Assembly (NCBI GenBank): GCA_037127255.1
Contig: JBANSL010000002.1
Span: forward strand, 5,252,001 to 5,316,000
Reading direction: 5' to 3'
Source: Persicaria tinctoria
Taxonomy: Eukaryota > Streptophyta > Magnoliopsida > Caryophyllales > Polygonaceae
DNA length: 64,000 nt
The notes beneath the pieces are model-generated. The model worked only from the letters and a program-made list of their open reading frames with translations, searched no databases and was not told the origin of the DNA. Below, one piece after another: positions 35,395-46,549 of the stretch (its first letter is position 1; each line of letters begins with the position of its first letter). The translations under genes and the position numbers were made by a program.

Positions 35395-36227
35395 TCCTAC
35401 TAACACATGTCGCCTCCTTATGTAAAGATATTTTTGGTCCTTTTTTTTCAATTCATTAATCATTACATACTCCATTTTCTCAGCAGTGATCTAATGGAAA
35501 ATATTGAATTAATATTAATATTAATGTTAATATACAATTTTAATGAAAAGTACGTTTAAAGAGGTGACATTATCACATTAATGGTAGTTTTTTCCTTAAT
35601 ACATTCTATATTTTCTAACAAATGGGTTTAGTTCAAAATATTGAATTAATAAATAATCGATACCTATATGTAATTCTTTATATACTATATTAAATTAAAA
35701 GCATGAGAACATATCTTAGAAATTCTCTCTTTCATCTAAGAGATTTTCGTAAAATTATCTTTAGTTAAATCTTTTATATATATAATATTATAGTGATAGT
35801 ATTTTTTTTTTCTTTCTAATAAAAGATTATTTTAAAATATCTATATCCATATATACACTTCTTTAAGTGAGAATCATTTTTAATGAGGTGTTATCATTAC
35901 ATTTAATTATAGTTTTTTGAATTTACATGGGTATCTGAGACTACTAGCACCCGACTGATCCCTGGCCCCTAAAGTTAACAACTAGGTAAACCCTCCAGTG
36001 GCCACCTGGGGCGGGATTTGAACCAAGGACCTTTGAGTACTTCCTGCAGGTCCTTTCCCGCTTCACTAACCCGAAATGGTTTACATTAATTGTAGTTTTT
36101 TCAACCAATAAAAAATAATATACATTTTTAATTTTATACTAGCTTTTATTAAAATTTTACAATATTAATATGTCATATGATTATGATTTAAAAAATAAAC
36201 TGCGCAATGGCGCGTGAACTGTACTAG
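35395..36227 (+). mobile_element. Second Helitron (candidate boundaries)
   Basis: The right end shows GCGC-AATG-GCGC, then 8 nt and CTAG followed by T (36224-36228). A possible left end is TCCTACTAACACATGTCGCC at 35395. Alternatively the element starts directly after the previous Helitron at 34810, where TATATTTTAAATGAGAAAC also looks like a Helitron head. A tRNA-like SINE is nested inside. Confidence 0.45.
35923..36080 (-). mobile_element. tRNA-derived SINE
   Basis: On the minus strand the unit begins CCATTTCGGGTTAGTGAAGC and carries GGTTCAAATCC, a good Pol III B box, about 50 bases in. An imperfect direct repeat of about 23 bp flanks it (about 35897-35922 and 36081-36103, both around TTAATTRTAGTTTTTT), fitting a target-site duplication. 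There is no coding capacity. Confidence 0.6.
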
Positions 36228-36229
36228 TT

Positions 36230-37130
36230 ATTAATTAAAACATGTTGTTTGCTGTTCATGCAAACTATATTAAAATGTTAAAAATTATATAAAATATCAT
36301 TTTTTTTACATTTTTTATAAAATTATACTCAATTAATTAATGGTAATAAATATGAAATTATTTTTAAAAAATTATTAAGAAAGTTTATAATAGTAACAAA
36401 CTGAATTAATATTGCTTTGAACCCGTGGGTCAGCTACTCAATTGTGAACAATCACACAAGATTTAGTATCACACATTAATTACTAACTAGTTGAGGATAA
36501 GTTGGGAAGTCATTTATATAAATAATTGTTAATAAACAAATAAACTAATTAAACAAAGCTTAGTTCTATTTCTGATGGCCTAATGGGTCTTTCTAACCAA
36601 TTTTTTTCTTTTATAAAAATGAGAAACTTTATTGGTATAATTTTTCCTTAAACTCCATCTGATCCAAATCGAGCTGTAAAACCCGGATTAAGAAAGATAC
36701 TATCAAGTATGATTTACTATAAAATTTGTACAAGATAAAATAATAATAAATTAATTCAAAGAGAAAATAATTGAATTTGGAAAAAAAAATTCACATCAAG
36801 ATTTTAAACCTCTGTCGTTACACAGATTTAAAAAATCATCATAAATTAATTCAAATAGAAAATAAATACCAAAAGGAAAGAAAATTTTTCTATAAAAAGT
36901 GAAAATTATAAATATGATGATACATATAAAAAAAAAACTGAAAATATATAAAAATATATGACAATAATTAATTTTATAAGATAATATTAAAAAATCGTAA
37001 ATATGTCAGGCTTCTGATATATATATTTTTGATATTTTTTGTTTTGAATGGTTATTCAATGTTCACCATTTCTGTAAGAATAAAATAATAATAATAATAA
37101 TTCAATTAAAGCCCAAAAAACGCTCCATTT
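36230..37130. other. AT-rich spacer upstream of the CLC gene
   Basis: Very AT-rich. An ATA/ATAATA run at about 37085-37102 precedes a more GC-rich leader. The promoter of the CLC gene should lie in its right part. Confidence 0.4.
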
Positions 37131-37420
37131 TCCCTCATGATTCCCGATTCCGTTTCACTTTGGATCTCCGGTTTCTCGTGCCTTCTTCAACGCATCCCCT
37201 CCCACCTTGCTTACTTTACTTCAGACCATCATATCCAAATCCATTGCCTCTGATCGATCCACAAACAGGTGAATTTTCTCCACAGGTCGCATCCATGGCT
37301 TCTGGATTTTGAAGAGTTGAAGTCATATGCTTTTTATATCGGCCAATTTTGCGTCATCGATCGATCCTTAGATGTGAAGCAGTCCTCATTTTCATCTCCC
37401 GTTGCCGCCTTTGAAGTTAG

Positions 37421-38025
37421 GTATGTGCTTCTCCTGATCCTTCAATTTCAGTTCAATTGCTTTCGGATATCAGTTCATCTTTTCAAATTTGAAAACTTTT
37501 TCTGCTACAATTTACCGATCAAGCTTATTAGCAAAGCATTTGGATTCGGAAGCTCATTTCTACCATTCATTTGGAATAACTCTGAACTCCGAGGGGCCGT
37601 TGCAGTGCGAGCGATCACCTTCACAACCCCTCATATTATTGGTTATTACCGAATTTTTCTTTAATTTCTGTTTTCTTACAAAATTATCCCTTAATTAGTA
37701 TTTATATATACACTAAACTACCCGCTAATTCAACATTTCAACAAAAGCCACCTTTTGTAGGATACTCTGTCATTTTGAATCATTAAAAAGGCTCAAAAGA
37801 TCTTCAATTTGATCTAAGGAGGGTATTTTTGTTCATTCTTATAATATTAATTGGTCAATTTGGAATTTAAGCATTGGATCTTGATATGTCAATGCTATTT
37901 ATACTCTATACACTTATATTGACACATTATATATACTATATAAAATTTTGTATAAGCTGAAATGATATCCGAAATAATTAAGTGAAATTATATCCGAAAT
38001 AAGCTAAATTTGCTTCTTGATGCAG
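37421..38025 (+). other. 5' UTR intron of the CLC-c gene
   Basis: Donor GTTAG|GTATGTGC at 37421 and acceptor TTGATGCAG| at 38025 define a 605-bp leader intron between a non-coding first exon (about 37130-37420) and the exon with the start codon. ORFs crossing this donor are not supported. Confidence 0.6.
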
Positions 38026-38112
38026 ATTGATGTGAACTAAAGGCAGTAGTTTTTGCTTACTAGATAAGGGTTGCTTTGTGTATTGAGGAGATTGAGAGTT
38101 GCTTGAGAGGAG

Positions 38113-41015
38113 ATGGACCATGGTCAAGATGATTCCACTCATAATGGTTTGTATGATGAAGAAACAAATGATGAAGCTGAGAATCCTGAAGGATTGAACA
38201 TAAAGGATTTAGAGAGGCAATTGTCCGAAGCTTCGGACAAGAGCACCTCCATAAGAGAGCCACTGCTACGGAATAGGAGGACTACCAACACTTCATCGCA
38301 GCTCGCTGCTATAGGTGCCAAAGTCTGCCCCATCGAAAGCCTTGACTACGAGTAAGAACTATAATGATCCATCTAGAACTACAATAGGATACTTGTTCGA
38401 GTAATTGATCGCGTGTAATGTGTTATTTCAGGATCATTGAGAATGAATTGTTTAAGCAGGACTGGAGATCAAGAAAGAAGGTTCAAATATTTCAGTACAT
38501 ATTCCTCAAGTGGGGACTAGCACTCCTCATTGGCCTATTAACAGGGCTTGTTGGCTTCTTCAATAATATCGGAGTTGAGAACATTGCTGGCTACAAACTT
38601 CTGCTGATGGAGGATCTGATGGCAGATGGCAAGTATGTCTTCTTTACAGAGTATTTTGTTTGTTTCACTTTCGATTTGATTAAGTGAGAGTTCTGCCAAT
38701 TCTAATGCCTCCAGTACAGGTATGTACAGGCCTTCCTAGCATATGGAGGTTGCAATCTTGCATTAGCTACTTTAGCCGGGTGTCTCTGTGCTTACATCGC
38801 TCCTGCGGCTGCTGGCTCTGGAATCCCCGAGGTTAAAGCCTATCTAAATGGTGTTGATGCTCCCTCTATCTTGGCTCCAAGTACCCTCTTCGTCAAGGTA
38901 TTTTTTCTTTATTGTTTTGGAAAATGCACATTGCATTACATGATGATACACTTGTTTGGTACTAATAGCAGTTCAATTTTCTTCTAATTTTGTCTCTTGT
39001 TCAATTACTGTCAGATTTTTGGTTCTGTTCTTGGTGTGAGTGCTGGATTTGTGGTTGGTAAAGAAGGGCCTATGGTACATACCGGTGCTTGTATTGCCAA
39101 TTTGCTTGGGCAAGGTGGTTCCCGGAAGTATAAGTTGACATGGAAGTGGCTTAGGTTTTTCAAGAATGATCGGGATCGAAGGGACCTGATCACATGTGGT
39201 GCTGCAGCTGGTGTTGCTGCTGCCTTTCGTGCACCTGTTGGCGGTGTGCTCTTTGCTCTTGAAGAAGCTGCTTCTTGGTATCTTCCTCTTTCAATTTGAT
39301 GTACTCTGTGCAGTTTTTTACTTGCAAAGGAATGTCATTCTTTCATCTGGCATTGTGCAGGTGGCGAAGCGCTCTCCTTTGGAGAACTTTCTTTACAACA
39401 GCCATTGTTGCATTGATTCTAAGAACTTTGATCGAGTATTGTAGGTCTGGGAAATGTGGTCTCTTTGGCAAGGGAGGGTTGATCATGTATGATGTGAGTT
39501 CGACTACGACAACTTATGGTGGTTCAGATGTGTTAGCCATTCTACTTCTTGGAATTATTGGTGGCATTTTTGGTAGCATATATAACTATCTTATCGATAA
39601 GGTCCTCCGATTTTATGGCTTCGTTAACGAGTAAGTCCTACCAAACTACATGCTCGGATCCACCTTCTGTCACAAAAGCTTAAGTTGTTATCGTTTGACC
39701 CTTGTGCAGGAAAGGCCCAGCTTTTAGAGTTCTACTTGTCCTTATCATATGTGTACTGTCAACTTGTTTTTCCTTTGGCCTTCCATGGCTAGCCGGATGC
39801 ACCGCCTGTTCAGACGAGTCATCGGAAAGCTGCCCATCGACAGGCAAGTCGAGCAACTACAAGCAGTTCCAGTGCCAATCAGGCTACTACAATGATCTCG
39901 CCTCCCTTTTTCTCAACACAAATGATGATGCGATCCGCAACCTATTTGGTACTAGCAGGTTCCGGATTTCGTCCCTCTCTATCTTCTTTGCGGCCATCTA
40001 CTTCCTTGGTATCGTCACTTATGGAATCGCAGTCCCTGCTGGGCTCTTCATTCCAGTGATATTAGCTGGAGCTACTTATGGCCGTCTTGTGGGGAGACTC
40101 CTCGAATCCATATCATCTCTTGAAACCGGTCTCTTTGCACTCCTAGGAGCTGCCTCTTTCCTTGGTGGTACCATGAGAATGACAGTCTCGTTGTGTGTAA
40201 TACTCCTTGAGCTTACAAATGATCTGTTGCTGCTTCCTCTGATGATGCTAGTTCTACTCATCTCGAAGACTGTTGCCGATTGTTTCAACAAAGGAGTGTA
40301 TGATCAAATAGTGAAGTTAAAGGGCTTGCCCTTCATGGAGGCTCATGCTGAGCCATATATGAGGAACTTAGTTGCGGGAGATGTCGTGTCTGGTCCACTG
40401 GTCACATTTTCTGGTGTTGAGAAGGTGAGAAACATAGTTTACGCTCTTCGGATAACAGGCCACAACGGTTTTCCTGTCATTGATGAACCGCCTTTTGCTG
40501 ATTCGCCCGAGCTGTGTGGACTGGTTCTAAGATCACACCTACTTGTGTTGCTCAAGGCTAAGTATTTCACAAAGGAACGGGTTCTTTCAGGCAACGAGAT
40601 CTTGCAGATGTTTTCCCCTTACGACTTTGGGAAGCCAGGGTCAGGAAAAGGACTCATGGTAGAGGATTTGGATATTGAAGACGAAGAAATGGAGATGTAC
40701 ATTGATCTACATCCTATTACTAACACGTCTCCTTATACCGTTATCGAGACAATGTCCCTAGCTAAAGCGGCTATTCTCTTCCGCGATCTGGCTCTCAGGC
40801 ACATCTGTTTGGTTCCGAAAAGCCAAGGGGTATGTCTTCTCTATAACTCATATATGACCCACTTATATATACAAGATGACTATATATATATATGAGTATA
40901 ATTGTGATTGATCATTCCAATGCAGAGACCTCCAATTGTCGGAATCTTAACAAGGCACGATTTTATGCCAGAGCATGTATTGGGACTCTACCCAGACATT
41001 AAGCGCTACAAGTAG
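38113..41015 (+). CDS. CLC-c: CLC-type anion channel/exchanger, CLC-c-like
   Basis: Seven coding exons: 38113-38351, 38432-38632, 38720-38897, 39015-39277, 39361-39630, 39710-40829, 40926-41015. All joins use GT-AG and keep frame; the product has 786 residues, the family's length. Plant CLC-c proteins sit in the vacuolar membrane and move chloride into the vacuole. Filter motif 1 is GSGIPE (179-184); the serine at 180, instead of the proline of nitrate-type CLC-a/b, points to chloride preference. The gating glutamate is in GKEGP (Glu223) and the proton glutamate in FALEEAASW (Glu290), so a coupled exchanger is possible. Ten or more hydrophobic segments fill residues 100-580. Two CBS domains follow: NLVAGDVVSGPLVTF...GFPVID, and DLHPITNTSPYTV...VGILTRHDFMPEHVLG. 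The N-terminus ends in an acidic and basic cytosolic region. No key residue is missing. Confidence 0.96.
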
Positions 41016-41390
41016 GATTTCGCAAGAGATCTGCGCTCCTGAATCTCCTGCTGGACTTGATGAGGTACTGCAATTTGTTTCGTCGCCCTTCCAGATTTGT
41101 TTGTCATGTTGGAGGCTTGGAGCATTTCGAGAGCTGAACTCGAATGCCACCAGACTCGGCTGCAACGATCACAGATTTGTACAAAACGCATACACATGAT
41201 TCAGCTTCCGGGACATCGATCCAACAACGGCTATTCATCCAGCCAGGAGCATATAGTTTATTGGTTTATTTAAGAGTGATGTAAATTGTGAGTACATTTA
41301 TAATTTATTCATCCAAAATGACTGCAATTGTACGTTAAAGTTATGTTGGCAAAGTAACTGAGTTTGTTTTAGCTGTGTATTTCTACTGTT
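41016..41390 (+). other. 3' UTR of the CLC-c gene
   Basis: Follows the stop codon. T-rich stretches and several AATTTA-type signals occur between 41280 and 41380. The polyadenylation point is unknown. Confidence 0.5.
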
Positions 41391-41395
41391 ATGCA

Positions 41396-41594
41396 TGTTA
41401 GGACTCTGCCTAACCGATTCAACTGAGAGATAGAAAGAGAGATAGAATAAAGGGAATTTGTGTATTTCATTTCATGCCTCAGCCGATTACACAAATCCCT
41501 TTATATACTCTTATTATTCTAACTCCACTTGGTATTGGGCCTCAGCCCATTTCTACACTTCGGCCCATATCCCCTATTACTCCATTGCCTAACA
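41396..41594 (+). mobile_element. Solo LTR (199 bp) with intact target duplication
   Basis: Begins TGTTAGG and ends CCTAACA, the TG...CA inverted ends of an LTR. It is flanked by the same 5-bp ATGCA at 41391-41395 and 41595-41599. Both marks fit a solo LTR left by recombination, possibly of a short TRIM-like retrotransposon. Orientation is assumed. Confidence 0.85.
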
Positions 41595-41619
41595 ATGCAT
41601 TGTTACAATTAAGCCAGTA

Positions 41620-41764
41620 CTAGTATGATACCCGCGCCATGCCGCGGTTTTTTATAAGTAAAATCTTACTAATATATTAAATTAAATATTATAACATAAT
41701 TGTAACAGTTAGATAATTAAATATTTTGAATTAAACTAATGGGTTGAGAAAACAATTAAAATAG

Positions 41765-41795
<31 letters not shown>

Positions 41796-42040
41796 AGATA
41801 TAGATTACCAATATTAATTTTATGTTTTCTTATTATTAACTTTTTGTTTTGAATTAATCCCTTTGTTTTTTTTTTAGAAAAAAACTACTAAATTAAAGAA
41901 AAAAGAAGAAAGAAAATTAGAAATAAAGAAAATCAAATAAAAATGGCAAAAAAAAAAATGATTGGTCAAGACTCCTAAAATTACTCTAAGCTTGACACGT
42001 CATCCTAAACTCTTCTAAATTAAGAATTTATAGAGAGAGA
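41620..42040 (-). mobile_element. Complete 421-bp non-autonomous Helitron
   Basis: On the minus strand the element starts TCTCTCTCTATAAATTC (at 42040, preceded by A). It contains a GACGTGTCAAGC block typical near Helitron heads and ends with a CCGCG...CGCGG hairpin, a short spacer and CTAG followed by T (41620). Both ends and the A/T insertion site fit. It has no coding sequence. Confidence 0.75.
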
Positions 42041-42840
42041 TATACCCCATTCTTCACGTCACGTAAAATGATGTAAATCGTAGGATGCGCTTTTGGGGAA
42101 ATTAGCGGTAAAACCCTCATACTTAATACAACAAGCTTGTGTTCAGGAACTATATAGTTCATAAAGACAACTTCGTCGGCTATCCGATGGTCTAAGTTCT
42201 CGACTTGACGGTCTTTGTTTCTTCTACCTTGCAATATAGTGCGGGATCAACAAGGGTTCGAACCAGATTTTGTTTAAGTTAAAATTTTACTATCTACACC
42301 CCACATTCCGTTTTTTTTTTTTTTTTTAAATACACCGGGGCAAGGTATGATGTATATAATAAATTTTTTAGGTATAAATATTATCACCCGTTTTTCTAAC
42401 CTAGGTTTTGAGAAATAGACTTGGGATATAATTAAATTAAGAAATTTAATCTGGAAATATTTTGCAAAATTAAATTATTTTATTTTTCCTTTATATTACT
42501 TTTCTAGAGATATTTCGTTATTTGAATTGGTAGACCTTAATTTTCCGATTGAGTTAAAGATTGTTTGTTTTACTACTTAATTTTCTTGATTTGAGACACT
42601 GGCTGGGTCTGGGTGCCCTTAGTTAATTAAGAAAAGTCCAAAAAGAGAAGAAAACTCTATCTAGGTAAATAAGACATGGTTTAATATCATCCATAGATAT
42701 ATCTAGATATAGATATAGATAGATATTTCCTATGTCAATATGTGTATATAGCATACATTCAATGAGAACCATATGCCAGTAGAGAAAATTGCCATCATCA
42801 TATATCACCAATCTCATTCTCATAGTAACAAAGATCAAGA
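42041..42840. other. Spacer upstream of the membrane protein gene
   Basis: A B-box-like GGTTCGAACC lies at about 42251-42265, so a SINE remnant is possible. A GATATA run occurs near 42700-42727. The start codon at 42841 should have its promoter and leader within the last few hundred bases. Confidence 0.4.
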
Positions 42841-43533
42841 ATGGCCATGGGCCGGGGTGTAAAAGGTTTCGGAAATTTTGGGGCGAGCGAGTTGATATTA
42901 ATGGCTATCCTGTCTGTCTGGATGGCTTGCTATATGTTGTATTCATTGAAACTCCTGGGTCTTGATAATCCAGACTGCAGGAGGGATCCTCTTGCTTTCT
43001 ATGCTTATCAATTTGAATTTTATATGTTGTGTATTTGTTCGTGTATCGACGCCATTGTGTGTTTCAAGATCAGCACTATGACAGTGGTGGATGGTGATAC
43101 TGATCAGAGTGGTTGTCGGAGAAAGAAAGCTCTTCTTGCATACCTCATAGCCGCGACGCTCACCTTTGTTGTTGTCATCAGCTACTTGTTCGTCGACCTA
43201 CAGGCTACATGCCCAAGCTTGGCGACTCTTGTTCATTTGCCGTTGGTAGGAGGCCTAGGCTACACCCTGATTTCCATGTGGAGGTTGCACAAGATTTGTT
43301 ATGGACTATTCCTTAATCTCCTCAGTGGGGTCCTCATCACTTGTTACAAAGGATTTGGGAATCAAGACCCTCTCCAGCTTCAGTTAATGGTCTCTATGTC
43401 CCTCGTTTTGATCTTGCTTTGTGGCCTGCATTGGTGTCTTCGCGCCAAGGAACCTTCTTCTTCTTCTTCTTCTTCTTCTTCGATGTTTGAGGACGTTGAA
43501 GCTGATCAAATCCGCCAAAGCTTACTAGTTTAG
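42841..43533 (+). CDS. Unrecognised multi-pass membrane protein
   Basis: A single uninterrupted exon of 230 residues; I do not recognise the family. About six hydrophobic segments are visible: near residues 15-40, 52-78, 98-123, 130-150, 153-170 and 180-198. This suggests an integral membrane protein. The loops carry cysteines (for example NPDCRRDP and SGCRRKK). The tail has a run of nine serines encoded by a (TTC)n microsatellite at 43455-43481, then an acidic stretch and QSLLV at the C-terminus. The start MAMGRGVKGFG is chosen as the first ATG; a second Met follows two codons later. It could be a recently evolved or lineage-specific gene. The length and composition argue against a chance ORF in this AT-rich context. 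Confidence 0.7.
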   Translation: MAMGRGVKGFGNFGASELILMAILSVWMACYMLYSLKLLGLDNPDCRRDPLAFYAYQFEFYMLCICSCIDAIVCFKISTMTVVDGDTDQSGCRRKKALLAYLIAATLTFVVVISYLFVDLQATCPSLATLVHLPLVGGLGYTLISMWRLHKICYGLFLNLLSGVLITCYKGFGNQDPLQLQLMVSMSLVLILLCGLHWCLRAKEPSSSSSSSSSMFEDVEADQIRQSLLV

Positions 43534-43799
43534 CTTCACTTTCATTTAAGTCCTTTTGCTCGATCCAAATTTTAGTATCTCTAGACCTAGCAGCTAGTTT
43601 GTTAGTTTTCTATTTCTGCATTGATTTATATAGAGGATATTTACTTTGTTTATTTGCTTTTGCTCAAAATCTCAAATAGCTTCTCTACACCACACAGCAG
43701 CTAGTTTGTTAATTTCCTATTGTTTGTGCCTTAATTTATACAATTTCTTTGATCCTAAGCAATTGTGAAGAAATGAATAAAAGTTAACTGCAGATATAT

Positions 43800-44030
43800 C
43801 AGATAAGGGAGTGTCAGGGACGTATATCAGAGTTATTAGAGATATATAGGTGCGATGGTTTTCTGACTACTGTGAGAACACTGTGAGGCGTCTCAGAGTA
43901 GTACTTTTAGGTTCGTGTGGGGCTTCATCAGGGTTCAGTTATGGATGCACTCACCAATTCGCTTCAGGAAGAGGTTCCCTAGAGTATGCTGTTCGCAGAT
44001 GACATTGTGCTTGTGGACAACTCAATCTTT
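43800..44030 (+). mobile_element. RTE-type LINE reverse transcriptase fragment
   Basis: The frame containing MDALTNSLQEEVP, a TAG stop, then MLFADDIVLVDN matches the (Y/F)ADD catalytic block of plant RTE-like reverse transcriptases, where the stop replaces a tryptophan. Upstream pieces (TYIRVIRDI and others) occur in other frames. It is a dead fragment in the downstream region of the membrane protein gene. Confidence 0.8.
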
Positions 44031-44036
44031 TGCTCT

Positions 44037-44195
44037 ATAAAATTTATAGTTATACACTTATACAATATTAAAAATAATATATATATACTGCACGTTCAAA
44101 TTTGTGTCATTTTGTTTTTAAACACAAAAACCCTAGTGTTTTTCTCTATATATAATATTCTAAAACCCCTTGAAACATGTTATTTAAACACAAAA
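44037..44195. repeat. Repeat shared with the hAT element at 50 kb
   Basis: AAAATTTATAGTTATAC...AAACACAAAAACCCTAGTG...CCTTGAAACATGTTATTT recurs almost base for base at about 50207-50345, inside a hAT element. The copy here has no hAT ends, so it may be a remnant. Confidence 0.6.
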
Positions 44196-44571
44196 TCATG
44201 TTTTAAATTTTTTTATAATTTTATTTTGTAAAATATTTCCTTTTTAATTTTAAAAAATTGTAAAACATGATTTTTCAACATAAAATTGTACAAACATATA
44301 AAAATATATATAATGAATCTAAATATAATTTTTACTTTTTTTAAGATTAAATAAGTGTTAAATATCTTGTGATGTAGGGAGGGGAGTAGGAAATGTGTTG
44401 TAGACTTGTAGGATATCTTGGCTGTGTTTTATAGGTTTGATTTTCTTTGAAAAAAATGTCATTTTAGACATTTTACCCATTTGTTTCCTAATTTACCATT
44501 ACTTGTTTTTGTCCCGTTATGAGTCAAGTAAATGAAGGGCAAAACACAAGTAACCGCTCCTCTTCCCCAAA

Positions 44572-45191
44572 AATTTAAATCCTAATTCAATTTGTCTTAG
44601 GTAATTTAAATTTTAGGCTCCAAATTTAAACATGTAGTGTCATAGAACTATATGGAGTTTTTTTGCAATCATTTAAATATAAGCAATAGAAGGGTTAATT
44701 TGGGGCAAATTAGACAGTTTAAATATTCATTAAAATTTGTGTTCGGATCTAAAATGACATATTTCTGCGAACGGATGAAGTATATTTAGTACTCCGTACA
44801 ATTTTATGTTGGATGTTTTGTTTAAAATTTGAAGTTACATACTAAATTACCAATGATGAATTAAATATCGATCGGAGTGATTCACTAAAAAGTAAGCGTT
44901 TAAACACTAATAATAATTTTTATAAAAAAAACTCTAATTGATTAAATAGGATAACCTAAAAAAAATTGATTGAGTGGGGATACCTAGAGTGGATGGTTTC
45001 AACTTTCAACCTATCACTTTTGTGAAATTTAGAAGGGATTTGTCATTGTTGTAAAATAAAAAAGTGGAGACATTGTTGCAAACTCCAACCAAAATTGGTA
45101 CTCCATCAGTTTCAATTTAATAGTCGATTTAGTCCAATAATCTTGTTTCAAATTAAAAGACGTTCGTACCACTTAAGTCAACTTTATTGAA
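44572..45191 (+). repeat. Direct repeat, copy 1 (upstream unit of a tandem duplication)
   Basis: About 620 bp that is nearly identical to 45904-46516. Each copy lies directly upstream of a member of the Ser/Pro-rich membrane protein family, so the repeat is probably the original 5' region duplicated with the gene. It contains the right half of a Stowaway-like MITE (AAAATGACATATTTCTGCGAACGG). Confidence 0.9.
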
Positions 45192-45898
45192 GCAAAAGCG
45201 CACCTCACCTCGCCTCTCCATCCTCGCGAGCCGCAGTGCCGGTAGTTTTGTTTCCGGATGGCGCCTCTCCGCCGTCGTCACCATCTACGCCTCGGCTCAC
45301 AGGTGGAAGCAAAAGCGCGACTCACCTCGCCTCTCCGTCCTCGCGAGCCGCAGTGCCGGTAGTTTTGTCTCCGGATGGCGCCTCTCCGCCGTCGTCACCA
45401 TCTCCGCCTTTGCTCGCGTCTCACCTCGCCTCTCTGGCGTCCTCTTCGTCTGTTTACACACCATCTTCGCTTGCGGCTCACCTCGCCTCTCCGGCGTCCT
45501 CTTACACGGTCGCGCCTCGGCCTCCGCCTCCGGCATCCTCTTACACGGTTGCGCCTCCACCTCTGGCGTCCTCTTACACGGTCGCGCCTCCGCCCCCGCT
45601 TGTGGCCGCACCTCTGCCTCCGCTCACGGCTACGCCTCCCTCCGCCGAACGAGGATCCAACTCGCAAACAACCTCTACTGTGTTGCTGATTGTTGGTTTG
45701 TTGCTGGGTGGCGCCGAACGAGGATCCAACTCGCAAACAACCTCTACTGTGTTGCTGATTGTTGGTATGTTGCTGGGTGGAGGGATCGTGGTGCTGCAAA
45801 TGTTAATTCTATGCATCTGTATTTTCTATCCAGATTATCAACCTTTTAATTCCGTTTTCAGATCTAGAGATTTAAGTGAACCCTTATTGGGCCACTAG
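45191..45898 (+). pseudogene. Ser/Pro-rich single-pass membrane protein, ATG-less copy
   Basis: An open frame of 235 codons runs from just after a TGA at 45188 to the stop at 45898, but has no ATG before the C-terminal part. Codon 16 is GTG. The N-terminal part is two 39-residue repeats (117 bp each, unit ...PVVLxPDGASPPSSPS...), then ASSYTVAPPPP-type repeats. A 23-residue unit (AERGSNSQTTSTVLLIVG...LLGG) then occurs twice in tandem (69 bp). The end is LCICIFYPDYQPF...SRDLSEPLLGH. All internal duplications are multiples of three. Relatives lie at 46550-46714 and 59691-60371. The family is not recognised. Without a signal peptide and start codon this copy is probably dead, unless an upstream exon supplies them. 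Confidence 0.55.
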
Positions 45899-45903
45899 GT
45901 TTA

Positions 45904-46516
45904 AATTTAAATCCTAATTCAATTTGTCTTAGGTAATTTAAATTTAAATCCTAACATGTAGAGTGTCATAGAACTATATGGAGTTTTTTGCAATCATTTA
46001 AATATAAGCAATAGAAGGGTTAATTTGGGGCAAATTAGACAGTTTAAATATTCATTAAAATTTGTGTTCGGATCTAAAATGACATATTTCCGCGAACGGA
46101 TGAAGTATATTTAGTACTCCGTACAATTTTATGTTTGATGTTTTGTTTAAAATTTGAAGTTACATACTAAATTACCAATGATGAATTAAATATCGATCGG
46201 AGTGATTCACTAAAAAGTAAGCGTTTAAACACTAATAATAATTTTTTTTAAAAAAACTCTAATTGATTAAATAGGATAACCTAAAAAAAATTGATTGAGT
46301 GGGGATACCTAGAGTGGATGGTTTCAACTTTCAACCTATCACTTTTGTGAAATTTAGAAGGGATTTGTCATTGTTGTAAAATAAAAAAGTGGAGACATTG
46401 TTGCAAACTCTAAACAAAATTGGTACTCCATCTGTTTCAATTTAATAGTCGATTTAGTCCAATAATCTTGTTTCAAATTAAAAGACGTTCGTACCACTTA
46501 AGTCAACTTTATTGAA
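45904..46516 (+). repeat. Direct repeat, copy 2
   Basis: Second copy of the 44572-45191 segment. It starts at AATTTAAATCCTAATTC, 5 bases after the stop codon of the preceding ORF, and ends ...CAACTTTATTGAA, as copy 1 does. Differences are a few substitutions and small indels near the start. Confidence 0.9.
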
Positions 46517-46549
46517 TTAATTATTAGATGTTAAGTCCAATAATCTTGC

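Noticed and set aside
39196..39444. ORFs within CLC-c intron/exon boundaries in other frames
   Set aside because: They cross clear GT-AG sites and lie out of frame with the conserved channel protein.
45187..45849. Alternative 220-codon frame in the Ser/Pro-rich locus
   Set aside because: Only the frame ending in EPLLGH is conserved among the three copies.
44572..46516. Interpretation of the direct repeats as LTRs of a retrotransposon
   Set aside because: No TG...CA ends, primer-binding site, polypurine tract or gag-pol sequence; a downstream gene remnant fits tandem duplication better.
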